Shown piece after piece: positions 9,738 through 19,492 of a DNA stretch of 64,000 nucleotides. The stretch's first letter is position 1. Each line of letters starts with the position of its first letter. A program made the translations under genes and the position numbers. Origin of the DNA: Nematopogon swammerdamellus (lineage: Eukaryota; Arthropoda; Insecta; Lepidoptera; Adelidae); NCBI GenBank assembly GCA_946902875.1, contig OX336349.1, positions 20,297,891 through 20,361,890 on the forward strand, written 5' to 3'. Below the pieces are notes generated by a model. The model ran no database searches and was not told where the DNA came from. It was given only the letters and a program-made list of their open reading frames with translations.

Positions 9738-10982
9738 ACTCTGCTTGAGGACTCAGAGCTGGGCTACTGTCTTCGAAGAGGAGGCTCTCGAATATCACAC
9801 TTATTTTATATGGATGACCTCAAACTGTTTGCCAAGTCGGACACCGAACTAATGCCGATGATGAAGATAACTGAAGGCTTCAGCAACGACATTGGAATGG
9901 AGTTCGGCTTGGAAAAATGTGGGACCATCCATGTGGAACGTGGTGTGATCGTGAACTCCGGCGGCATACAGTTGTCGGAGTCCATGAATGTTAGAGCTCT
10001 CTCCGAAGACGAAACTTATAAATATCTGGGAATATCGGAGGCTCTCAGCATACGGGATACGGACATGAAACAATCAGTTAAGGAAAAGTTTTTTCGTCGT
10101 CTTACAAAAGTACTAAATAGCCTTTTGTCAGGCGGCAATAAAATTCGTGCCTATAACGGTTGGGTCATGCCTGTGCTCGTATATACTTTCGGTATTCTCA
10201 GATGGACTCAGACCGAATTGGACTCGGTGGACAGAAAGGTCAGGACGCTGATGACGAAATCCCGTATGCATCACCCACGATCATCGGTCATGAGGTTGTA
10301 TATCCCGCGGAAGTGTGGGGGTCGAGGTATGTGAAATGCCAAGAACCTGCACAACCGCGAGGTATGCAATCTCCGTCAGTACTTTTTGGAAAAGACTGAT
10401 GTTTGTGAGATGCATCGCGATGTCGTCACCAGAGATAAAGGTCTTACCCCGCTGAGCATGGGAAAAGAGAACTGGCGGAAGCCGGTTGTACTGAGCACCG
10501 AGGACCGCATGGAAGTATGGAAAGGCAAGGAGCTGCACGGTAGGTACTTCCGGTCTCTCACGGGACCGGATGTAGACCAACTTGCTTCCGTGCACTGGCT
10601 ACGGTTCGGGGACCTCTTCGGGGAAACCGAAGGGTTTGTCTTTGCAATACAAGATGAGGTTGTCAAGACGAACAACTATAGGAAACACATAATGAAGGAC
10701 GGGACCATTGACATCTGCCGCGCCTGCCACCAACCTGGCGAGTCCCTCAGACATGTGATTTCCTGTTGTTCGCAGCTTGCCAACACCGAGTATTTGCATA
10801 GACACAACCTAGTAGCCAGGATTATCCACCAGCAACTTGCCTTAAAGTTCAACCTTGTAGGTACCGAAGTGCCTTACTATAAGTACAATCCGCCGCCAGT
10901 TCTCGAGAACGGTCATGTCACACTCTACTGGGACCGGTCCATTATCAATCACAGACAGGACTATTCTCGCGAACAGACCTGA
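9738..10982 (+). pseudogene. Reverse transcriptase C-terminal half (in-frame stop)
   Basis: The frame holds YMDDLKLFAKS (RT catalytic box, about 9807-9840) and FGLEKCG, then reaches a TGA at 10332-10334. The family sequence continues in the same frame after the stop, so this is a nonsense mutation rather than a frameshift. Further on, CRACHQPGESLRHVISCC (about 10714-10767) is the CCHC finger that precedes the nuclease. The frame ends at 10982, by which point the homologous sequence has moved to another frame. Confidence 0.8.
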
Positions 10983-11310
10983 TATTGTGATAGTGGACCG
11001 GGAGGCAAGGCGCGCAACGCTCGTCGATATCGCCGTGCCGCATGATGGTAACCTCGTCAGTAAGGAAGCAGAGAAGATGTTAAAGTATCTGGATCTACAG
11101 CACGAGGTTACCAAAATGTGGCCCGTCGACTCGACGATCGTTGTGCCCATAATCGTTTCGGCGCATGGGCTGATAGCGAAGAGCCTCGACGACCACCTTG
11201 AGAGGCTCTCGCTGAGTGGTTGGGTCAAGGGCCAGATCCAGAAGGCAGCCCTGCTCGACACTGCACGCATTGTCCGGAGGTTCCTCTCTTTGGGACCCGA
11301 CCATCGGTAG
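10950..11310 (+). pseudogene. Restriction-like endonuclease domain of the LINE
   Basis: Continues the previous feature after a frameshift between about 10925 and 10975. The segment RPDIVIVD followed by TLVDIAVPHD matches the PD-(D/E)XK nuclease core of R2/R4-class LINEs, which cleaves the target. The rest, to the stop at 11308-11310, is the usual C-terminal extension. Together with the in-frame stop upstream and the 5' truncation, it shows that this copy is dead. Confidence 0.8.
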
Positions 11311-11573
11311 CTTGGGCTCGTCCCGCCGCCGGTGGTGGAAACTCCATTTGTTTTTGTATTAATTTTAGATTTTAAGTTTGTAAATATTATGTAAAATTAA
11401 TATAAAAAAAAATGTGTAAATAAATGGATGAAAATAATAAGGTAAGACAATTAATTAAATGAACGGAATGGCGATCAAAGAGTGGTGTGTTCAATTTTAC
11501 ATGATTTTACTGAAGGTTTGTTATGCAATCCGGTGTCAGAGTCAGAGGGGCCAAAGCGCATGCTAATATCACT

Positions 11574-11785
11574 ATATATATATATATGCTCCGACCAGCT
11601 AATATCATCTCCGAGAAGGTAGGTGCCATACCGGAGACTTCCCTTTCGATTGCTGAGTATACCAGACTAGAGGAGAACACATCCGAGGCAGCTGTGCGAC
11701 CATAATTCCTCCAGTACGATGGTGCCAACCCAATTGGCTACAGTTTTAGCATGCCACCTAGTAAGTGGCAGGGCAAGGTGCTAAA
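11574..11785 (-). repeat. SINE B 3' body fragment
   Basis: Reverse complement of the SINE B body: gctccgaccagctaatatca, gaaggtaggtgccataccgg, ctagaggagaaca and a diverged caccattgtgtt-like core. Compare the plus-strand copy at 42055-42465. Confidence 0.65.
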
Positions 11786-11908
11786 AGAAGTTGAACCATT
11801 ACTTTCTAAACCCAAACTAACCTTGATAATACGCGCCCATATCATCGGCATATTGATGATGTATTATTGGATAATCTATTGATTATATCGATAAGTATTG
11901 TACTTATA

Positions 11909-12379
11909 CAGGGTGTATCAGGATAGGTTTGAGAAACTTCGGGAATAGAAAGTACTCATTAATAGAAGAAAAAAGTCCTTATCACTCAAATCGAAATTCC
12001 GTTTTTTTTTTGTTGGTCATACAAAAGTTGGAAATTGTAATAAAAACTTGATGGACAATGAGACTGGAGAGTGCAGTGAACTAATTCAGTCCTATTTTTC
12101 TTTTGAGGTCATTGAACTTTCAGTGTTTGGAGTTTACCTACACGCAGTTCAATTGTACTAGTTATGTATGCAACCTAACCATTTTTATTCATGAGTTAGA
12201 ATTTATTTTTTATTTAATAAAGGCGGACGTTAACCATCCACCAAATCTTGAAGTATAGATTTTCACCAAAAAGTATTGTAAAATAATCGAATCTGGGAAA
12301 AAGTTTCAGAGCTTTTCGTCTTCAAATATGGGCCCCTTTCGAACCCTGAAGTTTCGAAAACCTATCCTGATACACCCTG
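11909..12379. mobile_element. MITE with TA target duplication
   Basis: Terminal inverted repeats start CAGGGTGTATCAGGATAGG and end with the exact complement. TA occurs on both sides (11907-11908 and 12380-12381). It is 471 bp and AT-rich with no ORF. The TA duplication fits a mariner/Tc1-related non-autonomous element. Confidence 0.8.
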
Positions 12380-12511
12380 TATAAAAGTTTATCTATCACC
12401 CAGTCACCTCAACCGGTTGGATTGGTTTGTATTGTTGATGTTTACACATTGTTGTACAGGCAGGCGGGTCAACAATGTAGTGTCGTTGTCTTGTGATTAG
12501 GAGATAAAAAC

Positions 12512-12889
12512 CAGTCAAGTGCGAGTCGAACTCGCGCACCGAGGCGAGGGTCCCGTATCGCCATGTCACGGCTAGCGCTACTCACGCCATCTAGATGGCG
12601 TGTTATGAAATGCTTCATATTAGTTAATGTCATGCTTCATAATCTATTCGGTAGATGGCGCGCGCGCATACACTTTTTGGTTTCTTCTATGGGAATCCCT
12701 GTGAATTTTTTACTTTTTCTTATTTTTATTATTTGTTATATCGGCCATAATAACAATTTTTTGTGAAAATTTCAACGGGCTACCTATTACGGTTCAAGAG
12801 ATACAGCACTCGGACAGACGGACGGACGGACAGACAGACAGACAGCGTAGGCTTAGTAATAGGGTCCCGTACCAGATACGGAACCCTAA
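12512..12889 (+). repeat. Repeat E, near-complete copy
   Basis: Begins ccagtcaagtgcgagtcgaa and ends ggtcccgtaccagatacgga. It contains the tagatggcgcgcgcgcat box, the ttcaacgggctacctattac segment and a (GGAC)n/(AGAC)n microsatellite. A second, partial start (ccagccaagtgcgagg) follows at 12893-12945. Confidence 0.75.
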
Positions 12890-12958
12890 AAACCAGCCAA
12901 GTGCGAGGGTCTCGGACTCGCGCACCGAGGGTTCCGTTACCACCACACAATATATTTT

Positions 12959-13062
12959 GTCAGCCTCGTGAGCTCAGTGGTGCGGTTGGTCGACTTGTTA
13001 TTAAGCAACCCTGGGCGCGGTCAGTACTTGGATGGGTGACCGCTCGACCGTTGAAGGCTGAT
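12959..13062 (+). repeat. SINE A head, 5S-rRNA-like
   Basis: The sequence gtcagcctcgtgagctcagt, ttaagcaac...gggcgcgg and tcagtacttggatgggtgac lies in the order of the 5S rRNA internal promoter (A box, intermediate element, C box). Only the head is present here, without the SINE body. Confidence 0.75.
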
Positions 13063-13110
13063 TGACAACCGGATGGTCTCTTGATCTAGACTTCTAGACA
13101 CGCATTATTT

Positions 13111-13515
13111 GGGTGAATCAACTTTTTCTTGTTTTTTGTATCTGTCTGAAAACTGGGTATTTTCTTGACAAATTCACCTTATTTTAATAGTTACAGCAAC
13201 TCCCAGATAAGTAGTTGATTAATAAGAAAGAAGCTGCACAAAGAACTTTGAGTAATTAAAAAAAATATTGGTTACCCTGAGGACAACCCCTTTTTTGCAT
13301 ACAAAATTGGGGACAACATTTTCCCCTGGGTCACCCCTAAAAATTTGGCTAATGTTTTATTTTAAATAGTTCTCTACTTTTATTTCAATTGCCTATCAAC
13401 CTAAGTATTTTATGCTTATTGATTTTCAACTATTAAGTAATAAATTGTAATAAACTGTTTTTTTTATTTGACTTTGCAGCTGGTTTTTACGTTACAAGAA
13501 AAAGTTGATCCACCC
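13111..13515. mobile_element. MITE with ATTT duplication and matching empty site in this window
   Basis: Terminal inverted repeats GGGTGAATCAACTTTTTCTT and its complement (one mismatch, GGGTGGATC at the right end) bound 405 bp. ATTT is duplicated (13107-13110 and 13516-13519). A related, uninterrupted version of the flanks, cattatttgctgtcggg, stands at 54766-54781, which supports the boundaries. No ORF. Confidence 0.8.
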
Positions 13516-13519
13516 ATTT

Positions 13520-13789
13520 GCTGTCGGGAACTGTACCTATGGCTGCTATAAACCGGTACATACCGGTTATGTACCGGTTACTTCAGTGAGCTCAGGCATA
13601 TGGTACAGCTCCATACAGGGCGAATGGACAATGCCCACGCTGCGTTATGCATAGAAGGACCAGCACAGAGGACCACCCAGACTGTTTTAAGACTATCCTC
13701 GCCATACACTTTGTGTTTAAGCACCTCATTTGCATGCTCGGGCACTCTAAATCACATTACGAAGGCATCCATGCAGAGGCGATTTGAAT
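13520..13789. other. No gene seen
   Basis: Left flank of the giant element. A small palindromic tandem (accggtacataccggttatg and neighbours) lies at 13550-13582. The 77-codon frame at 13600-13833 runs into the element and has no support. Confidence 0.4.
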
Positions 13790-13793
13790 GTAT
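13790..13793. repeat. Target site duplication GTAT, left
   Basis: GTAT immediately precedes the first TG of the left terminal repeat. The same four bases follow the last CA of the right repeat at 34227-34230. Confidence 0.75.
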
Positions 13794-14029
13794 TGTGATG
13801 GAATCACACAAGGTAAAAAAGATAAATATATAGCCAATAGTAATTCAAAGCTAAATTATAGAACATTAAAAACGTTTCATTAACAAAATAATTTATATTA
13901 CAATTTAACTAATCACCTAATAAATTCAATCGTGACTGCACACTCCACTAAGAAATAAAATGGCGCGAACGGCCATTACAATACGACGCGCAATTAGACA
14001 AACAAGAAATATAATAACATCAGTTGGTT

Positions 14030-14260
14030 CGCATATAAAACACTATAGAGCGCCGAGGCGGGGAAGGTAGCATGAGGTAATCCTGACACGCGGTGAGAGG
14101 GGAACAAGACATGGGCGCGTACGAAACGGCGGAGAGGTGAGGTAAGAAGGCGCGCGTCTTGCGGGCGCGGGGTCAGAGATCGCGGTATCATCACGCCGTT
14201 TGAGCGCGGCTTGAGGTAGCGAGTCAAGGAGCGCGAGTAGTGATTATTTCGCTGCGAGTT
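14030..14260 (+). repeat. GC-rich module of the LTR, first copy
   Basis: A GC-rich block with repeated gaggtaa and cggcggag motifs, ending gttagtatgaaagaatga. Related blocks are at 15095-15290 (ending gttagtatgaaggaatgg) and, diverged, 15560-15720 and 21050-21225. The block precedes each palindromic array. Confidence 0.6.
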
Positions 14261-14279
14261 GTTAGTATGAAAGAATGAA

Positions 14280-14890
14280 TTATTGTCAAGACACGATCGT
14301 GACACGCTCATACTGCGGGGCCACCGTACGTTTTGTTCCTATGTGTCAGAAACGTGACAAGCTCATACTAATAAGTTATTTTTATTTCCATACTAAATTT
14401 GTGTCAGGACACGAATGTGACACGGCCATACTACGAGGCCGCCGTTCGATTTGTTCCTGCATGACACAACCGTGTCCAGCACATACTAATTAATCTAATT
14501 TTATCTCCATACAAAAATAGTATCAGGACACGAATGTGACACGGCCATACTACGAGGCCACCGTTCGATTTGTTCGAGCGTGTCACAACCGTGTCCAGCC
14601 CATACTAAAAATTAAATTCTATCTCCATACGAAATTTCGCTCTGTGACACGAACGTGTCACGGCCATACTACGAGGCAACCGAGCGTTTTGTTCCTGCGT
14701 GTCAAGAACGTGTCACGGCCATACTAAGAGGGCGCCGTTCGATTTGTTCCTGCGTGTCCGATTCGTGTCGAGTCCATACTAATGATTCAATTTAATCTCC
14801 ATACTAAATTCGTGTCAGGACACGAATGTGACACGGCCATACTATGAGGTCGCTGGTCTATTTGTTCCTGCGTGTCTGGAATCTGGACAT
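14280..14890 (+). repeat. Palindromic tandem array 1 of the LTR (about 119-bp units)
   Basis: Repeated units contain gtgtcaggacacgaatgtga, cacggccatactacgaggc, the cgttcgatttgttcctgcgt box and a ccatac(t/a)aa box. The cacggccat landmark recurs at about 14419, 14538, 14659, 14712 and 14830, so spacing is about 119 bp with one short unit of 53 bp. The GTGTCA/TGACAC half-sites could bind a dimeric factor. Confidence 0.75.
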
Positions 14891-15094
14891 GACGGAGTTT
14901 ATGGGAATTTGAAGTTTCGTGATCTCTGTGAAGATATCGCACAGGGTCTAAAATTATTTTAATAATTATTTATTAATGATTCAAACTAATACACTAAACA
15001 TTTTATAAAGGGAAGAGTATATAAACAAAGTACCAGTTATTAAACAAAAACATAAAATAAAACAAAACAACGTTTCATTGAGTATGACGCCAAC

Positions 15095-15290
15095 ATTCAA
15101 ATAAATATCCGTTGGAGCGTGCGCGCGGGGCGGAGAGAGGTATGAGGTAAACAAGACAAGGGGTGAGGTATTACCGAGCTGCGGGCGCGCGTGGGCCGCG
15201 GGGCGAGGCGGAGCGACCTGAGGTAATTTGTCAAGCGGTGCGGGAGGGGTTTTCGTTAAGCGGTGTTAGTATGAAGGAATGGTTTCGTGT
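15095..15290 (+). repeat. GC-rich module of the LTR, second copy
   Basis: Shares the gaggtaa motifs, gcgggcgcg runs and the terminal gttagtatgaaggaatg with 14030-14260, at moderate divergence. Confidence 0.55.
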
Positions 15291-15754
15291 CCTAACATGA
15301 ATAAAACACGACGATGGTAAGGAGATTTCGATTGGTTTCTGCGTGTCCAGGTTCCGTACATGAATAGTATTATCAAACACGGAAGATGGTATCACGCATG
15401 TACAGGAATTAATATATAGACAATAAGAAAACTAACAACTTGGAACGTTAACATTTTAAATGAAAATACTCGAAGAATATAGACGATATTAAACAAAAAT
15501 ATATAAATAAAACACTCCGTTATGGCGCTAAAAGTCGATTTATTAATAGAGCATATGTAATAACATCAATTAATTTATATAACAAAAGCAACAGTTCTCT
15601 GCATGCGGAGATGCACAATGGGTGCGGGGAAGTGGTGTTAAAACCCCCGAAGTAGAGGTAAATCGCATCGCTGACGAGCGAAACAGCTTTAGGTACCATG
15701 TGGAAGGTACGAAGAGGGTTTGTTTTCCCTCCAAAATCGAATTTATATCGTGTC

Positions 15755-16015
15755 ACAAACGTGTCCAGTTCATACTAAAAACATAAAATTATCCTCCATA
15801 CAAAATTACGAGTCCGGACAGAAACGTGACACGGCCATACTACGAGGCAGCCGATCGATTTGTTCCTGCGTGACACAAACGTGTCCAGCCCATACTAAAA
15901 ATCGAAATTCAATCTCCATACAAAATCGCGCTCCGTGACACGAACGTGTCATGGCCATACTAGGAGGCCACCGTTCGATTTGTTCCTGCGTGTCAGGATT
16001 GTGACACGAGGAAAG
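15755..16015 (+). repeat. Palindromic tandem array 2, adjacent to the promoter
   Basis: About two further units of the array at 14280-14890, with gtgacacggccatactacga, cgatttgttcctgcgtga and cgtgtccagcccatactaaa. The last half-site, gtgtcaggattgtgacac, ends a few bases upstream of the TATA box, so the array occupies the proximal enhancer position. Confidence 0.75.
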
Positions 16016-16017
16016 AT

Positions 16018-16084
16018 TATAAAAGGAGAGGGAGGGGAGCGTGGAGAGTTCAGTCTGTTTTGGGAGTCGAAGGAGACGGTCGTG
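16018..16084 (+). promoter_or_regulatory. LTR core promoter: TATA box, initiator, DPE-like motif
   Basis: TATAAAA at 16018-16024 is followed by TTCAGTCT at 16049-16056, an arthropod-type initiator (TCAGT) with the A at 16052, 34 bases from the start of the TATA box. GGTCGTG at 16078-16084 matches the DPE consensus RGWCGTG but sits one base early (+27). The start at 16052 would divide the LTR into U3 13794-16051 and R beyond. Confidence 0.7.
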
Positions 16085-16104
16085 CGTATTTAGCGAGAGC
16101 CCAG

Positions 16105-16110
16105 GTACGA
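16105..16110 (+). promoter_or_regulatory. Possible 5' splice donor in LTR leader
   Basis: CCAG followed by GTACGA, a plausible donor 53 bases after the predicted start. If used, the long LTR-internal array would be intronic. Confidence 0.35.
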
Positions 16111-16117
16111 AAGTTAG

Positions 16118-16262
16118 TACGGCTTCGCTCGCGTGAGTTTTCGAATAAGTTCGGGAAAGAAGTATCGCTCGGCTTCGCTCGCGTGTATTTTCGATTGGGT
16201 TTTCCTAGTGAATAATTTCACTCGGCTTCGCTCGCGTGTATTTTTGATTGGGTTTTCTTAGT
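16118..16262 (+). repeat. Three short tandem units in the LTR
   Basis: The motif cggcttcgctcgcgtg occurs three times about 50 bp apart, each followed by agttttcgaa or tatttttgattgggtttt sequence. Confidence 0.7.
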
Positions 16263-16296
16263 AAATGAATTTGGTAAAAAACCCCGGTGATTGAAA

Positions 16297-17576
16297 TTAG
16301 TTTAATTTCGTGAATATTAGTGTGGAAATTTCTGTAAAGCTTTCGGAGTTGCAAATGAAGGTTGAGCTGGATTTTGTAATTTTGGGGGTGATATAGGGGT
16401 TTTCAACTAGTTTTACGGAAAATATTTTGGATGTTCTTTTTGAGCCTTTTGAGTTCTGGATGAAGGTCGAGCTGGATTCTGGAATCTTGACTGGTGATGG
16501 AAGGACTTCCAAAGAACTTTTACAATGACACTATGTCCGAACTGGCCTACCATGAGGACTGGTACATTGGGAAGGTTTTCTTAGTTCATAAATGATTTTG
16601 TAAAAACCGGTGAATAAAGTTTGTTTGTTTCGTAAATTTTAGTGTGGGAATTTCTGTAAAGCTTTCGGAGTTGCAAATGAAGGTTGAGCTGGATTTTGTA
16701 ATTTTGGGGGTGATATAGGGGTTTTCAACTAGTTTTACGGAAAATATTTTGGATGTTCTTTTTGAGCCTTTTGAGTTCTGGATGAAGGTCGAGCTGGATT
16801 CTGGAATCTTGACTGGTGATGGAAGGACTTCCAAAGAACTTTTACAATGACACTATGTCCGAACTGGCCTACCATGAGGACTGGTACATTGGGAAGGTTT
16901 TCTTAGTTCATAAATGATTTTGTAAAAACCGGTGAATAAAGTTTGTTTGTTTCGTAAATTTTAGTGTGGGAATTTCTGTAAAGCTTTCGGAGTTGCAAAT
17001 GAAGGTTGAGCTGGATTTTGTAATTTTGGGGGTGATATAGGAGTTTTCAACTAGTTTTACGGAAAATATTTTGGATGTTCTTTTTGAGCCTTTTGAGTTC
17101 TGGATGAAGGTCGAGCTGGATTCTGGAATCTTGACTGGTGATGGAAGGACTTCCAAAGAACTTTTACAATGACACTATGTCCGAACTGGCCTACCATGAG
17201 GACTGGTACATTGGGAAGGTTTTATTTTATATTAAAATATAATGGACTGTGACCTGATCATAAATTTCACGCACATAAAGGAAGTCAGTGAATAGAGTTT
17301 GTTTGATTCGTGAATTTTAGTGTGGGAATTTCTGTAAAGCTTTCGGAGTTGCAAATGAAGGTTGAGCTGGATTTTGTAATTTTGGGGGTGATATAGGAAT
17401 TTTCAACTAGGTTGCGAATTATATTTTGGATGTTCTTTTTGAGCCTTTTGAGTTCTGGATGAAGGTTGAGCTGGATTCTGGAATCTTGACTGGTGATGGA
17501 AGGACTTCCAAAGAACTTTTACAATGACACTATGTCCGAACTGGCCTACCATGAGGACTAGTACATTGGGAAGGTA
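16297..17576 (+). repeat. 322-bp tandem array of the LTR (four units)
   Basis: Using aatttctgtaaagctttcgg as landmark, units start near 16325, 16647, 16969 and 17327, a period of 322 bp except for the last, which is 36 bp longer. Each unit ends ggtacattgggaaggt. Each also holds an internal half-repeat (gcaaatgaaggttgagctgg versus tggatgaaggtcgagctgga). Three units are open on the minus strand, the fourth is not. Confidence 0.85.
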
Positions 17577-17579
17577 TTT

Positions 17580-18300
17580 TAAAATATAGAGAAGATTAAA
17601 AGAAACAAAACCCGATCTTTAAATTCGTAAATCCTACGTATATAAGAGTGTTTGAACCACGCGTAATTATTAAAAAATATGTCGAATTTAAATATGTAAA
17701 ATCAGTGGTTTTACCGTATTTTGATATAAAAGTATATTTTTATTAAGTGTTAACTTCGCGATTAGATTCAGTGGCGGGTGTTGTGGTTTCGCTTGAATTT
17801 AATATTTTACGCTATTCTATTTGTAATAGTGTTTTATTTAAGGTGATTGTAGTGAATCGTGTCAGACCGGTTAGGATAGTGGAATTCAAAGGTAAATTTT
17901 GTAATATATATGCACATGCAACATTCTGGCTAGTTACGTTTTAGGACGTAGGGATATTGCGTAAATCAGGTTTAAATATACCTGTATAGGTTATATAGAT
18001 TATGACCAGCACACAATTTTAATAAACCCTTAAGAAAATATTCCTAATTGATTTCGGTGAAAGGTGGACCCCTGACCGCATCATTTGGAATAAAACAATT
18101 TCTGTAGGGATATCAAAGATAGCCACAGAAATGTAAACCATAACATATACACTATACACTCACAATTAAAAGCATACACTTATGCCTTTAGGGAGGACAA
18201 AAGAATATCTTTTGAACTCCAACATAACACTACGAGATTAAATTGGTAAATCTGTCTGAAGATGTATATTTTGTACAGATTAGAAAACGGGGACTCCTAG
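17580..18300 (+). other. LTR segment without recognised content
   Basis: AT-rich LTR sequence. Short open frames here have no family resemblance and are identical in both LTRs only because the LTRs are. Confidence 0.5.
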
Positions 18301-18310
18301 GGACAAATAA

Positions 18311-18448
18311 TAAATTTGTAACTTAAGTACAAATTTATCTGCGTTGGGAGTCACGGGGACTGGCGATGGATAAATATCGTATGGACAGAGGGTCCATACG
18401 AATTTAGTGGGGCCAGTTCCACAACCCCCTTCAAAGGGGGTCAATAAA
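18311..18448 (+). terminator. Three consecutive hairpins and polyadenylation signal
   Basis: Hairpin 1: TAAATTTGTA (18311-18320) with its complement at 18328-18337. Hairpin 2: CGTATGGAC...GTCCATACG near 18378-18400. Hairpin 3: ACCCCCTT-CA-AAGGGGGT at 18424-18441. AATAAA follows at 18443-18448. This could be the 3' processing region of the element RNA (R/U5 boundary shortly after). Other AATAAA motifs exist in the LTR, so use of this one is inferred. Confidence 0.55.
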
Positions 18449-18761
18449 AGTTTGTATTGTTGAAGTTCTAAAATATAGAAGAAAATATAAAACAATAGAT
18501 TTCATCTATTGAACAGCACAACAAAATTAAGCTATCAAGTAATACATTGATCATAATTTAATAATAACAATAACACAAACATCAGAACACTTTCATTTTG
18601 AATTTTGGCGGGTCTCGCAAGCGAGGCGTGAGCGCGCTGTCGAAGCGTGCACATAGAACACAGAGGGAAACCAGAAGGGTTTAATGACTATAGATGAATG
18701 AGCAATTAGTTTAGTAAGTGTTTTAATGTTGATATTAGAATTACTAGAATAGATTTAGGAA

Positions 18762-18986
18762 ATGAGGGTTAGTACTCTGAGTTATTACGGTACACAACGG
18801 CTTTCTGAAAAGGAAGTAATAATTGGGTCCATTTTACAAGAATTATGTGTACGAATTAGCGACACTGTTTCTGACAAACCTAGAGATCACTTGAAAGCTA
18901 TACGCTGGCCATATTTCGATTCTTTATATTCTAGTTGTTCTAGAGCTATAGAGTTGATTTTTGATAATCCTGCCTTTAATATCTAA
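18762..18986 (+). CDS. 74-codon ORF near the LTR 3' end, unknown
   Basis: Encodes MRVSTLSYYGTQRLSEKEVI and onward to a stop at 18984-18986. Mixed polar and hydrophobic composition resembles a folded protein more than random translation, but I recognise no family. It is preceded by atttag/gaaATG, usable as a splice acceptor, and followed by AAG/GTAAAA, usable as a donor. It lies downstream of the predicted polyadenylation site, so in the left LTR it would be expressed only in a read-through, full-length RNA. The right LTR holds an identical copy at 33967-34191. It may be the relic of a larger protein. Confidence 0.3.
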   Translation: MRVSTLSYYGTQRLSEKEVIIGSILQELCVRISDTVSDKPRDHLKAIRWPYFDSLYSSCSRAIELIFDNPAFNI

Positions 18987-19492
18987 GGTAAAACAATAGG
19001 TATAGGGTGGAGGTTATTACAGTGCTGCGCGTGACCAGGATATATAAAAAAAAAATTTATGTAAAAATAAGTTCTTTTTTAGTTATAGTAGTGTTATCAT
19101 AAATCCAAGGAATTCAAAGATATATATATATAAACGTTTTGTAATGGTCTGACACGAGAAATCTTATTATTTTGTGCCAAAACGTAATTTGCGTAAGTGT
19201 AAGAGCGAATTGTATGGTTACGATTCGTAATGTAAGTCTAGGCGTGCCCAGTCTACTGCCAGTAAACATCGGAGCAGTTTCCAGCAGATGACATCTAACT
19301 ATGGTTTGGTCCATAGCAACAATGTGAGTTATTCCATTATCCGGCGAGATTACAAAATAAGTGTTTCTTTTCAGAGGTAAAATGTTGTACGTAATTGTGA
19401 AATGATTTACATGACCTACGCAATTACATCGTCATAAGTATGTTATTAGCCATTTATTATAAAAAGAAATTTTAATGTCACTTGCATAATGA

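Larger units (their letters stand above)
9732..11432 (+). mobile_element. 5'-truncated R2/R4-type LINE with restriction-like endonuclease
   Basis: Flanked by an 11-bp direct repeat AATAATAAGGT at 9721-9731 and 11433-11443, consistent with target-primed insertion. It starts inside the reverse transcriptase, just before the YMDD motif, and includes thumb, CCHC finger and PD-(D/E)XK nuclease, then a 3' UTR of about 120 bases with an A-rich end. The order RT, CCHC, nuclease is diagnostic of LINEs with a restriction-like endonuclease. R4/Dong rather than R2 is a guess. The target is not 28S rDNA. Confidence 0.8.
13794..19021 (+). repeat. Left long terminal repeat (5228 bp)
   Basis: Matches 28999-34226 at a constant offset of 15205. 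By eye the only difference found is T at 15554 versus C at 30759. In order it contains GC-rich modules, two palindromic tandem arrays, a core promoter, a splice donor, a 322-bp tandem array, three hairpins with AATAAA and a 74-codon ORF. The first 15 bases form an inverted repeat, TGTGAT-GGA-ATCACA. Confidence 0.88.

Noticed and set aside
12999..13044. A 5S rRNA gene
   Set aside because: Only the internal promoter region is 5S-like; the 5' part is different and the segment belongs to SINE A.
14280..14890. A CRISPR array, from regularly spaced repeats
   Set aside because: Units are long, contiguous and partly palindromic without unique spacers, in a eukaryotic context.
16297..17156. Open frames of 71-82 codons on the minus strand in three units of the LTR array
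   Set aside because: They lie antisense to the predicted promoter, follow the tandem repeat exactly, and are broken in the fourth unit, so they look like a by-product of repetition.
17747..17944. A 65-codon hydrophobic peptide in the LTR
   Set aside because: No start context, no homology, and identity between the LTRs says nothing about selection.
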